Shown here: one piece after another, positions 7,573-15,509 of the stretch
How the letters are laid out: each line of letters starts with the position of its first letter
Numbering within the stretch: position 1 is the first letter of the stretch
NCBI GenBank assembly: GCA_017539385.1
Contig: JAFYHC010000049.1
Coordinates: 1 to 35,292 of the forward strand
DNA from: Solobacterium sp.
GTDB lineage: Bacteria > Bacillota_I > Bacilli_A > Erysipelotrichales > Erysipelotrichaceae
Direction of reading: 5' to 3'
Length of the DNA stretch: 35,292 bases
Notes under the pieces: generated by a model
Seen by the model: the letters and a program-made list of their open reading frames with translations, nothing else
Told to the model about the DNA's origin: nothing
The model's database searches: none
Made by a program: the position numbers and the translations under genes

Positions 7573-8850
7573 ATGAAAACACTTTATCTGGAATGCCGCA
7601 TGGGAGCGGCAGGAGACATGCTTACCGCTGCTTTGAGTGAATTAGTCGATCAGGAAGAATTCCTGCGTATCATGAACGGATGCGGACTGGAAGGTGTGGA
7701 ATTCCATGCCGAAAAGATGCAGAAAAGCGGCATCACCGGCACGCATATGCATGTGGTGATCAATGGGGAAGAGGAAGAGACGGAAGACGTACACGAACAC
7801 TCCCACGAACACGTTCATGCGGATGAACACAGCCACGAACATGTCCATGATCATGAACACCACCATGATCACGACCACGATCATGAGCACCATCACGATC
7901 ATGATCATCATCACCACCATCACCATGCACATATGAGCGATATCGAAGCCACTATACGCGCTTTGAATGTTTCTGATTCCGTCAAAGAGAATGCCATTGC
8001 TGTGTATCAGCTGATTGCAGAAGCGGAAAGCCATGCGCATGGACAGCCGGTCTCGGAGATCCATTTCCACGAAGTCGGAACAAAAGATGCCATTGCGGAT
8101 GTGACAGCGGTATGCGTATTGATGGAGATGATCCACGCAGAGCGCATCATTGCTTCCCCAATCGCCGTTGGAAGCGGCTATGTACGCTGTGCACACGGCA
8201 TCCTTCCGGTACCGGCACCGGCAACGGCATATATCCTGGAGGGCATCCCGTTCTACAGCGGCAATGAATCGGGAGAATTGCTTACCCCGACCGGAGCAGC
8301 GCTTCTGAAGCATTTTGTGCAGAGCTTTGAAACGATGCCGGTCATGCGCACGCAGAAGATCGGCTACGGCTTCGGCCGCAAGGAATTCAAAACACTCAAT
8401 GCCGTAAGAGCATTCCTTGCCGAAACACAGGATGACGGGGAAGTGACAGAACTGGTATGCAATATCGATGACATGACACCGGAAGAGATCGGCTTTGCGC
8501 AGGAAACACTGATGAGTGCAGGGGCACTGGATGTATATACCGTCAATGCCCAGATGAAAAAGAACCGTCCCGGTTTCCTGTTCAATGTCATGTGCCGTAC
8601 ACAGGACAAAGAAAAGATGATTGCACTGGTATTCCGTCATACCACGACACTCGGCATACGGGAGACGGTCTCACGCCGTCATGCCCTGGACCGCTCGTTC
8701 TCTGCGCAGGAAACAGACAGCGGCACGATCCGCATCAAGCGTTCTGTCGGCTATGGCACAGAGAGGACGAAAGCGGAATACGAAGACCTTGCACGCATTG
8801 CAAGAGAAGAAGGCATCTCTCTGTTTGAAGCACGGAAAAAACTGAAATGA
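7573..8850 (+). CDS. larC: LarC, nickel-pincer nucleotide cofactor biosynthesis
   Basis: LarC inserts nickel into pyridinium-3,5-bisthiocarboxylate mononucleotide to complete the cofactor of lactate racemase (LarA) and its relatives. The 425-aa sequence opens with YLECRMGAAGDM, has HFHEVGTKDAIADV after the insert, and NIDDMTPEEIG in the C-terminal half. Residues 74-120 contain 28 His in 47 positions, mostly as HDH and HEH repeats, a likely nickel store or delivery arm. In Lactiplantibacillus plantarum LarC is made by programmed frameshifting between larC1 and larC2; here the reading frame is continuous. No larA, larB or larE lies in the window. It has GAGGAGGTCC upstream and is the last gene of the operon. 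Confidence 0.94.
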   Translation: MKTLYLECRMGAAGDMLTAALSELVDQEEFLRIMNGCGLEGVEFHAEKMQKSGITGTHMHVVINGEEEETEDVHEHSHEHVHADEHSHEHVHDHEHHHDHDHDHEHHHDHDHHHHHHHAHMSDIEATIRALNVSDSVKENAIAVYQLIAEAESHAHGQPVSEIHFHEVGTKDAIADVTAVCVLMEMIHAERIIASPIAVGSGYVRCAHGILPVPAPATAYILEGIPFYSGNESGELLTPTGAALLKHFVQSFETMPVMRTQKIGYGFGRKEFKTLNAVRAFLAETQDDGEVTELVCNIDDMTPEEIGFAQETLMSAGALDVYTVNAQMKKNRPGFLFNVMCRTQDKEKMIALVFRHTTTLGIRETVSRRHALDRSFSAQETDSGTIRIKRSVGYGTERTKAEYEDLARIAREEGISLFEARKKLK

Positions 8851-8856
8851 TCGTAT

Positions 8857-8886
8857 GAGAGAAGCTGCATGGGCTTCTCTCTTTCT
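8857..8886 (+). terminator. Intrinsic terminator after larC
   Basis: GAGAGAAGC (8857-8865) and GCTTCTCTC (8873-8881) form a perfect 9-bp stem with a 7-base loop, followed by TTTCTT. Confidence 0.85.
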
Positions 8887-8925
8887 TCGGTTTTGGTTAT
8901 AGTATGAAAAAATAGGGAGTTTTAT

Positions 8926-10356
8926 ATGTCTAATGCAATGTATGAAGAGTTTCGTTCCTGGATCCTGAAGCAGACCGATCCGGACTACACGATACAGGAG
9001 ATCGCGGAAGACCAGATCGATTTTGTGACGGAATCTGCTACTGCGCATGTGCAGTTCTATCATCTGGAATATGAGATCGTCTCATTTACGATTGATTCAC
9101 CGAAGGCGGAAGAACCGCTCTTCTTCCTGCATTTTGAACTGCAGGATCTCGAACACGCCAGACAGCTGTTCCGGGAGATGATCGGTTCATTAAAGAATGC
9201 AGTTTTCCGGGTCGCAACAAATGTACTTCTGAGCTGCTCTTCCGGATTCACCACCAGTTTCTTCGCCGATAAACTCAATGCGGCTGCGGAAACACTCGGA
9301 CTGGATTATACATTCTCCGCTGTCAGCTATACGGATCTGTTTGAAGCAGCGGCGGATCAGGATATCATCCTGCTGGCTCCGCAGATCGGCTATCTGTATA
9401 AGAAAGCATCGGAAGTCCTGAAAGATAAGATCGTACTGCAGATCCCGACCGATGTATTTGCGTCCTATAATGTCAGCCGCATGATCGAGATTTTGCAGGA
9501 AGCAAAGAAAGAGAAAGAAAAAGAACCGGAAATCACAGAGGATATCAATGATCCGGAATGGGACAGAAAGATCATGATCCTGGCGATCCTCCGCAGCAAT
9601 GGCAAGTATGCCATCCACTACCGCGGGGCTGATAAGGAGGCACCGCTGCAGCGGGGCGTGGTCATTAAAGAGAAACTGGACCTGAATGATATTGATGACC
9701 TTCTGAATGTGCTTTTCCTGCGGTATCCTGATCTGGCCGGGGTTGCGATCGTTTCACCCGGCGTGGTCAATAACGGCAGACTGACATGGAAGGGTGCGGG
9801 GCTGAATAACGAAGATATCGTCGGCCGGTTTACGAAAAAATACGGTCGTACGATCACACTGTGCAACGATGCCAATGCCATTGCGAAGGGCTATTATGCC
9901 AACCATCAGGACACCGGGGATCTGCTGGTGTATTACCATCCCATTGGTTCCGCTATTGGCGGAGCAGGACTGATCCTGAACGGACAGATGCATATGGGAA
10001 AGAATGATTTTGCCGGTGAAGTACCCAATTATGTGCGGCTGCTGAATTTCAGCGAAGACCGTTTTGAACTGGCCCGCACACCGGAGGGAATTTCCGAATT
10101 CATTGCCAAGGTCACGGTGCCGATGATCTGCACGGTAGGACCGGAAACACTGGCGGTATGCAGCGATCTTCTGACCGATACCGAAGAACTGCAGCAGCGC
10201 ATCAGCAGATACATTCCGGCGGAATATATGCCGAAAATCGTCCGGATCAAAAAGCAAATGTGGTATCTGTTCTATGGTGCAGGCGTGCAGCTGTACAATG
10301 TGCTCCATGGAACGCGCACGTACCGCGAAGATCTGAAGGAATACCGGAAACAGTAA
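8926..10356 (+). CDS. PTS EIIB (Lac/Cel)-like domain fused to a degenerate ROK domain
   Basis: The 476-aa protein has three parts. Residues 1-90 are an unrecognised alpha/beta region. Residues about 96-190 read like a lactose/cellobiose PTS EIIB domain: VLLSCSSGFTTS places a Cys at 104 where EIIB carries its phosphocysteine, and IILLAPQIGYLYKK matches the LLGPQ...Y segment. After a charged linker (about 192-208), residues about 215-470 are ROK-like, with GVAIVSPGVV, CNDANAIAKG (Asp315 at the catalytic position) and GSAIGGAGLILNG. The ROK phosphate motif DxGGT is missing (LRSNGKY instead), and so is the zinc motif. This suggests a phosphorylation-sensing regulator or allosteric protein rather than an ordinary kinase; that is inference. 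AATAGGGAG precedes the ATG, and TATAGT (8898-8903) is a possible -10. Confidence 0.8.
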   Translation: MSNAMYEEFRSWILKQTDPDYTIQEIAEDQIDFVTESATAHVQFYHLEYEIVSFTIDSPKAEEPLFFLHFELQDLEHARQLFREMIGSLKNAVFRVATNVLLSCSSGFTTSFFADKLNAAAETLGLDYTFSAVSYTDLFEAAADQDIILLAPQIGYLYKKASEVLKDKIVLQIPTDVFASYNVSRMIEILQEAKKEKEKEPEITEDINDPEWDRKIMILAILRSNGKYAIHYRGADKEAPLQRGVVIKEKLDLNDIDDLLNVLFLRYPDLAGVAIVSPGVVNNGRLTWKGAGLNNEDIVGRFTKKYGRTITLCNDANAIAKGYYANHQDTGDLLVYYHPIGSAIGGAGLILNGQMHMGKNDFAGEVPNYVRLLNFSEDRFELARTPEGISEFIAKVTVPMICTVGPETLAVCSDLLTDTEELQQRISRYIPAEYMPKIVRIKKQMWYLFYGAGVQLYNVLHGTRTYREDLKEYRKQ

Positions 10357-10372
10357 CCCACAGTGCCAAAAG

Positions 10373-10399
10373 AAAAGCCTTCCAGTGCGGAAGGCTTTA
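10373..10399. terminator. Bidirectional terminator between convergent genes
   Basis: AAAGCCTTCC and GGAAGGCTTT form a 10-bp perfect stem with a 4-base loop. It has A-rich sequence on the left and T residues on the right, so it can serve both the EIIB-ROK gene (plus) and yfcE (minus). Confidence 0.85.
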
Positions 10400-10403
10400 T
10401 CGA

Positions 10404-10946
10404 CTAGAAGGTCAGCTGTTGGAAGATTTCGTGATCACCGGTATACAGGGTGATGCTTTCTTCGCTTAATACTGCATAGGTGCGGGGATTGCCGCCCTTG
10501 GGCATGGATACAGAACCGGGATTGATGGCGGTGAACCAGCCGCGCCGGGTGATCGAAGGCAGATGGGTATGTCCGGAAAAGAACAGATCAAAGTCTTCTT
10601 CCGGAAGATGATCCGGATCATAGATGTGGCCATGGGTGATGCAGATGCGTTTATCGCCAAAATCGATCATCTTATAGTCTTCCATGATACGGAAGTCCAA
10701 TACCATCTGATCCACTTCGGCATCACAGTTGCCGCGTACTGCCACGATTCTTTCGGACAGGGAATTCAGAAGCGGAATGACTTTCTTTGGTGCATAGTCT
10801 TCCGGAATATCATTGCGGGGACCGTGGTAGAGTTCATCACCAAGACAGAGGATCAGGTCCGGCTGATGTATGGTCATAGCTTCCAGCACGATCTCCATGC
10901 CGGAAAGGACACCGTGAATATCTGATACGATAAGCAGTTTTTTCAT
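10404..10946 (-). CDS. yfcE: YfcE-type metallophosphoesterase
   Basis: The 180-aa cytoplasmic enzyme has all five calcineurin-like motifs in order: SDIHG (Asp9, His11), GDELYHG, GNCD, THGH and SGHTH. YfcE/MJ0936 proteins are Mn-dependent phosphodiesterases with unknown natural substrates. The start at 10946 follows AAGGAG on the minus strand and gives the canonical MKKLLIVSDIHG opening; an ATG 24 bases further upstream lacks a site. The gene diverges from coaBC, with promoters sharing the 75-base gap, and converges on the EIIB-ROK gene. Confidence 0.94.
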   Translation of the reverse strand: MKKLLIVSDIHGVLSGMEIVLEAMTIHQPDLILCLGDELYHGPRNDIPEDYAPKKVIPLLNSLSERIVAVRGNCDAEVDQMVLDFRIMEDYKMIDFGDKRICITHGHIYDPDHLPEEDFDLFFSGHTHLPSITRRGWFTAINPGSVSMPKGGNPRTYAVLSEESITLYTGDHEIFQQLTF

Positions 10947-10989
10947 GGGGTTCTCCTTCTTACAATTCATATTTTAACAAAAGCTGACG

Positions 10990-10995
10990 TATAAT
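10990..10995 (+). promoter_or_regulatory. -10 box for the coaBC-coaX operon
   Basis: A perfect TATAAT lies 25 bases upstream of the coaBC start, followed by the Shine-Dalgarno AGGAGG. No clear -35 hexamer is seen. Confidence 0.6.
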
Positions 10996-11020
10996 ACTGA
11001 TAAAACAGGAGGACTACCTC

Positions 11021-12217
11021 ATGGCAGGATCCAATAAAAAGAACATTCTGGTCGGCGTGAGCGGCGGTATTGCGGCATATAAGATCTGCACGCTTGTTTC
11101 ATCGCTGAAAAAAGACGGACATGACGTCCATGTATTAATGACAAAAGAAGCGGAAGAGTTTGTCGGCCCGCTGACCTTTCAGACACTCAGCGGCCATCCG
11201 GTGATCCGCAATATGTTTTCGCTGCAGGATGGTGCAGAGGTGCATCATATTGCACTTGCCGCAAAGGCAGATGCTTTCGTCATTGCCCCGGCCAGCGCAA
11301 ATACCATTGCAAAGATCGCACACGGCATCGCCGATGACATGTTAACGACGACATTTCTTGCGGCCACATGTCCCAAACTGATCGTACCGGCAATGAATAC
11401 GCATATGCTGGAAAACCCGGTGACGCAGGATAATATTGCATTGTGCCGCAAATACGGCATGTATGTGATGGAAAGTGCAAGCGGCTATCTTGCCTGCGGG
11501 GATACGGGAAGCGGACGGATGCCGGAAGCGCATCAGATCAAAGATGCACTGGAATCCATTCTGGAAAGCGAGAGGTATCTTGCCGGAAAGAAGGTCGTTG
11601 TCAGTGCCGGTCCCACCCAGGAAGCGGTGGATCCGGTCCGCTATATTACCAATCATTCTTCCGGGAAGATGGGATATGCACTTGCCCGGGCGGCCCGCAA
11701 TGCCGGTGCACACGTTGTTCTGGTAAGCGGGAAGACAGCCCTGGAAGCACCGTTTGGCATTGATATGATCCATATCACAAGTGCACAGGATATGGCCGAT
11801 GCAGTATTGAGGGAAAGTGCAGATGCGGATGCGGTGATCATGGCTGCTGCAGTAGCGGATTATACGCCGAAAGAAACAGCGGACCACAAACTGAAAAAGT
11901 CCGATAATGACATGTATATCGAATTAAAGCGCACGACCGACATCCTGAAGATGCTTGGTGAGCGCAAACAGCCGCACCAGAAGCTGATCGGCTTTGCCAT
12001 GGAAACGGAAGATCTGCTGGCAAACGCAGCCGGAAAGCTGGAAAAGAAAAACGCAGACTTTATCGTTGCCAATTCGATCGCAGAAGCCGGTGCAGGCTTT
12101 GGCGTGGATACCAACCGTGTCACGATCCTCTCACGGGAGGAAGAGAAGGATCTTGGCCTTCTCTCCAAGGATGAGACGGCGGAAAAGATACTGGAATACT
12201 GCCTGAAGGAGGGATAA
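11021..12217 (+). CDS. coaBC: Phosphopantothenoylcysteine decarboxylase / phosphopantothenate-cysteine ligase
   Basis: This bifunctional enzyme performs two steps of coenzyme A synthesis: it joins cysteine to 4'-phosphopantothenate (CoaB), then decarboxylates the product (CoaC). The N-terminal flavoprotein half (1-185) shows VGVSGGIAAYK, the probable catalytic His in VHHIALA (about 76) and PAMNTHM (123-129). The C-terminal ligase half carries SAGPTQEAVDPVRYITN, then HSSGKMG, with KLKKSD and FAMETED further on. Length, 398 aa, is usual. AGGAGG precedes the start. It is followed by coaX after four bases, so two CoA steps are coupled in one transcript. Confidence 0.97.
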   Translation: MAGSNKKNILVGVSGGIAAYKICTLVSSLKKDGHDVHVLMTKEAEEFVGPLTFQTLSGHPVIRNMFSLQDGAEVHHIALAAKADAFVIAPASANTIAKIAHGIADDMLTTTFLAATCPKLIVPAMNTHMLENPVTQDNIALCRKYGMYVMESASGYLACGDTGSGRMPEAHQIKDALESILESERYLAGKKVVVSAGPTQEAVDPVRYITNHSSGKMGYALARAARNAGAHVVLVSGKTALEAPFGIDMIHITSAQDMADAVLRESADADAVIMAAAVADYTPKETADHKLKKSDNDMYIELKRTTDILKMLGERKQPHQKLIGFAMETEDLLANAAGKLEKKNADFIVANSIAEAGAGFGVDTNRVTILSREEEKDLGLLSKDETAEKILEYCLKEG

Positions 12218-12221
12218 GGAA

Positions 12222-13013
12222 ATGCTGCTGGCTGTAGATGTAGGAAATACAAATATCTCAATGGGTCTTCTGGATGGAAAGACAGTAAAGGCAAGTTTCC
12301 GTCTGACCACGAATCTGCAGAGAACAAGTGATGAATTCGGCTTTGTTGTCAAAGACCTGCTGACAGCAGCGTCCCTGACGCCGGAGGATATCGAAGATGT
12401 CGTGATCTCTTCGGTCGTACCGAAGATCATGTATTCACTGACATCGTGCATGAAAAAATATGTGCATAAGGTGCCGCTGGTTGTCGGACCGGATATCCGT
12501 ACGGGAATCAAAGTCGTAACGGATAATCCGCACGGGGTAGGCGCAGACCGCATCGTCAATACATCGTATGCGCATTATACCTATGGACGTTCCTGCATCA
12601 TTGTGGACTTCGGTACGGCAACGACCTTTGACTATGTCAATGCACAGGGCGAATTCCGCTACACAGTCATTTCACCGGGCCTTGGCATCAGTGCTGCTGC
12701 GCTGTCCGGGATGACCGCAAAACTGCCGGAAATCGAAATCAAAAAGCCGGAGAGCGTTCTTGGCACAACGACGATCACCGGAATGCAGGCAGGTGTGGTA
12801 TACGGGTATATCGGACTTGTGGAATATATCATTAAGCAGATGAAAAAAGAACTCAATGATCCGGACTGCTATGTCATTGCGACCGGCGGACTGGGACGGG
12901 TGATCGCACCGGAAACGGATGAGATCTCTGAATATGATCCGGACATTGCCTATAAGGGTATACGGATCCTGTACGATATGAATAAAGAGGGTATGCACAA
13001 TGAAAATATTTGA
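12222..13013 (+). CDS. coaX: Type III pantothenate kinase
   Basis: CoaX phosphorylates pantothenate, the first step of CoA synthesis, and is insensitive to CoA feedback. The 263-aa protein begins MLLAVDVGNTNISMG with the phosphate-binding Asp6, has GADRIVN near the middle, and DFGTATTFDYV with the catalytic Asp. The C-terminus contains ATGGLGRVIAPET. It requires a monovalent cation in characterised family members. It lies four bases after coaBC and overlaps the dipeptidase gene by 14 bases, so the three genes are one coupled operon. Confidence 0.97.
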   Translation: MLLAVDVGNTNISMGLLDGKTVKASFRLTTNLQRTSDEFGFVVKDLLTAASLTPEDIEDVVISSVVPKIMYSLTSCMKKYVHKVPLVVGPDIRTGIKVVTDNPHGVGADRIVNTSYAHYTYGRSCIIVDFGTATTFDYVNAQGEFRYTVISPGLGISAAALSGMTAKLPEIEIKKPESVLGTTTITGMQAGVVYGYIGLVEYIIKQMKKELNDPDCYVIATGGLGRVIAPETDEISEYDPDIAYKGIRILYDMNKEGMHNENI

Positions 13014-13923
13014 TCTCCACGCTGATCTTGCCATGACCATCCACAAACACCGCAGCGAAGGAACGCAGGCGGTATTGCGCAATGTCTGGCATGACCGCTT
13101 CGTGCAGGGAGAGATCTATTGGACGGCTGCGGCCAGTTTCTTCCGCGGGGAAGAGGACTGGGAGTATATGCAGAATCTGGTCCGGATGGTGCAGGATGAT
13201 ATCCGGGAATCCGGCTGGAAGCAGATCCTGACGAAGGAAGACCTGAACGAAGAGGCAGAAGAACCAACCGCCATCATGACGATCGAAGGCATGTGCGGCA
13301 TTGACAAGGACGGTGTACAGCGCGTGGAATGGCTGTATGAAGCAGGCAACCGCATCGGCTCTCTGTGCTGGAATGATGAAAATGCACTGGCGACCGGCAA
13401 CTGGGGAGACCCGGGCAGGGGATTGACGGCCATGGGAAAAGATGTCGTGCGGAAGATGAATGAACTGCATATGATCATCGATGTATCCCATGCCAATGAG
13501 AAGACGTTCTGGGATATTCTGGAGACATCGGATCAGCCGGTCATTGCGACACATTCCAATGCCAAGGCAAAGTGCTTCGTCGAACGCAACCTGACCGATC
13601 AGCAGATGCGTGCGCTTGCCGCAAAGGGCGGACTGATCGGGATGAATGCCTGCAACAGCTTCATTCACCGCAAAGAGAAGAAGCAGGACGCTGCTCATCT
13701 GGCAAAGCATGCCCGCTATATCGCTGACCTTGTCGGTGTTGAGCATGTGGCGTGCGGCTTTGATCTTGGTGCATATTACAGCGCCGATGAACACCATGAT
13801 CTGGTATCACCGGACCAGGCGCAGAATTTCATCCGCGGACTGGAGAAGGAAGGCTTCAGCGAGGACGAAATAAAAGACATTGCTTACCGCAATGTCTTCC
13901 GGTTCCTCAGACAATATATGTAA
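13000..13923 (+). CDS. Membrane dipeptidase homologue (peptidase M19)
   Basis: The 307-aa protein has the binuclear zinc sites of renal-dipeptidase-like enzymes: DLHAD (5-9), the bridging Glu in IMTIEGM, DVSHAN and ATHSNAK, with a late GFDLGA motif. There is no signal peptide, so it is probably cytoplasmic despite the family name. M19 enzymes cleave dipeptides, often with D-residues or dehydro-residues; the exact substrate is not visible. GAGGGT precedes the ATG inside the end of coaX. Its stop is immediately followed by the stop of the convergent nucleotidyltransferase, with no intergenic bases. Confidence 0.93.
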   Translation: MKIFDLHADLAMTIHKHRSEGTQAVLRNVWHDRFVQGEIYWTAAASFFRGEEDWEYMQNLVRMVQDDIRESGWKQILTKEDLNEEAEEPTAIMTIEGMCGIDKDGVQRVEWLYEAGNRIGSLCWNDENALATGNWGDPGRGLTAMGKDVVRKMNELHMIIDVSHANEKTFWDILETSDQPVIATHSNAKAKCFVERNLTDQQMRALAAKGGLIGMNACNSFIHRKEKKQDAAHLAKHARYIADLVGVEHVACGFDLGAYYSADEHHDLVSPDQAQNFIRGLEKEGFSEDEIKDIAYRNVFRFLRQYM

Positions 13924-14829
13924 TCACCACAGGTGGTCCGGATAACGTCCGGACCGTTTCATTTCTTCAATGGCCTTGACGACTTTCGGCTTGTCTTCCT
14001 TGTAGGTGACGCCGAACCAGCGGTCACTGCTGGTCAGTACCTTCACCGAGCAGATGCCTCTTTCCAGCATCGTTCCGACAGCAGTCGGAATGACATGCTC
14101 GGATCCATACGGATCCTGGGCAATGGCTGCCGGCAGGAACTCCTGCAGGATCTTTGCACAGTCTTCAAATACCTTCGGGGTAAAGCCCCAGAAATTCATC
14201 GATACCGGTGTATCGGGATCCAGCGGGATATATTCACCGCCGCTGACATACTGCACTTTTCCATCGAAGCGGCCGACCTGGCGGATCTCACGGATGGAGA
14301 GCAGATTACGGTCTTCATCCATTTCGCAGATACCGCGTGTAACCGTTCCGTTGTCACCCAGCGTAACGCCGCACGGATAGCCGATCATGGCATATTTGCC
14401 GTCTTCGACTTTGTTCTTCAGGAAGTCGTACATGACTTCGAAGGCATTGCGGCCATAGAAGTCATCCGCGTTGCAGATGGCAAACGGCGCATCGACCTGA
14501 TTACGGCAGGATAACAGGGCCTGGGTCGTGCCCCATGGCTTCATGCGTCCTTCGGGCATTGCGATGCCTTCCGGCAGATCGTCGATCTCCTGGAATGCAA
14601 ATTCAATGTCCATGTATGGTTCGATTTCATCGGTCAGGGCTTTGCGGAACAGTGCTTCATGTTCACGGCGGATAATGAGAACAACTTTCCGGAATCCTGC
14701 CCGGTATGCATCATAGATGGAAAAATCGATAATCGGTTCGCCATGGCTTCCGATTCCATCGATCTGCTTCATGCCGCCGTACCGCATACTGAGACCGGCA
14801 GCGAGGATAACCAGAATTGGCTCTGACAT
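13924..14829 (-). CDS. Nucleotidyltransferase (NDP-sugar pyrophosphorylase-like)
   Basis: The 301-aa protein starts VILAAGLSMRYGGMKQ, the nucleotide-binding signature of the NTP-transferase fold. It continues with NADDFYG, the metal-binding Asp site, and GFTPKVFEDC in the C-terminal half. Such enzymes make nucleotide-activated sugars or alcohols; the partner sugar is not evident and no glycosyl genes lie beside it. The minus-strand start has GGAGGT. TATACT inside the palindrome ATAGTATACTAT (14875-14886) may be its -10. It follows nrdG on the same strand after 75 bases. Confidence 0.88.
   Translation of the reverse strand: MSEPILVILAAGLSMRYGGMKQIDGIGSHGEPIIDFSIYDAYRAGFRKVVLIIRREHEALFRKALTDEIEPYMDIEFAFQEIDDLPEGIAMPEGRMKPWGTTQALLSCRNQVDAPFAICNADDFYGRNAFEVMYDFLKNKVEDGKYAMIGYPCGVTLGDNGTVTRGICEMDEDRNLLSIREIRQVGRFDGKVQYVSGGEYIPLDPDTPVSMNFWGFTPKVFEDCAKILQEFLPAAIAQDPYGSEHVIPTAVGTMLERGICSVKVLTSSDRWFGVTYKEDKPKVVKAIEEMKRSGRYPDHLW
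13935..13960 (+). terminator. Terminator-like hairpin for the coa operon, inside the convergent gene
   Basis: GGTCCGGA (13935-13942) and TCCGGACC (13948-13955) form a perfect 8-bp stem with loop TAACG, followed by an imperfect T stretch. It lies in the last codons of the minus-strand nucleotidyltransferase and begins 12 bases after the dipeptidase stop. Confidence 0.5.
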
Positions 14830-14904
14830 GTTTGAACCTCCAATATACAGATACGTATAAAAAAACTTACACCCATAGTATACTATAAATCTTCAAAATA
14901 TGGG

Positions 14905-15432
14905 TTATTGGATATACAGCACCGGAACATTGCTGCATGTACTGCGTGTTTTCTTCAGATCAATGACACGCTGGTTTCTGGAACCGCGGAATGCAAGCGA
15001 GATGTCTTTCTGTGCTTCGATGAACGGTCCGTCCACCAGGACATCGATCAGATCCAGCATGGCATCGGTCACTTCGCAGTGCTTTCTGCCGCCTGGGATC
15101 AGATCGCGGTCATAGACAAAGCCGGTATAGCTCCAGATGTTCTTTTCCGGATACTGCTCATGCACACGCTGCAGCAGGTGTACCAGCACACGCTGGTTTT
15201 CCGGCTCAAACGGTTCCCCGCCCAGCAGCGTCAGTCCTTCAATATAGGAAGGGGACAGTGCTTCCAGGATCTCTGCTTCTGTTTCTTCGGTATAGGGCTG
15301 TCCATACTGGAAATCCCAGGTCTCTTTCTGGAAGCAGCCGGGACACCGGTTTGTACAGCCGGAGACGAACAGGGTGACCCGTACGCCTTCCCCGTCCGCT
15401 ATATCATATTTTTTGATCGTACCGTAATGCAT
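14905..15432 (-). CDS. nrdG: Anaerobic ribonucleotide reductase activating protein
   Basis: NrdG is the radical SAM activase that installs the glycyl radical on class III ribonucleotide reductase NrdD, so it supports anaerobic deoxynucleotide synthesis. The 175-aa sequence has SGCTNRCPGCFQ (Cys26, Cys30, Cys33), the C-x3-C-x2-C cluster, followed by LLGGEPFEPEN. The start at 15432 follows GGAGGT; an upstream in-frame ATG at 15465 lies in a terminator stem. nrdD is not in the window, which is less usual because the two genes are often adjacent. Confidence 0.95.
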   Translation of the reverse strand: MHYGTIKKYDIADGEGVRVTLFVSGCTNRCPGCFQKETWDFQYGQPYTEETEAEILEALSPSYIEGLTLLGGEPFEPENQRVLVHLLQRVHEQYPEKNIWSYTGFVYDRDLIPGGRKHCEVTDAMLDLIDVLVDGPFIEAQKDISLAFRGSRNQRVIDLKKTRSTCSNVPVLYIQ

Positions 15433-15449
15433 CCGTACCTCCGTGTATG

Positions 15450-15475
15450 CAAAGAAACCGGACAAAACTGTCCGA
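15450..15475 (-). terminator. Intrinsic terminator (minus) after the unknown gene
   Basis: On the minus strand CGGACA and TGTCCG form a 6-bp stem with loop GTTT, followed by GTTTCTTT. It separates the unknown gene upstream from nrdG. Confidence 0.65.
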
Positions 15476-15509
15476 TTCCCGTTAAGTCCTGCTGGAAATG
15501 TATCCTGTA

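Noticed and set aside
7792..7932. Histidine-codon repeat in larC as a separate repeat element or an artificial tag
   Set aside because: It stays in frame, mixes CAC and CAT with Asp/Glu codons, and sits where LarC proteins are known to carry variable His-rich inserts.
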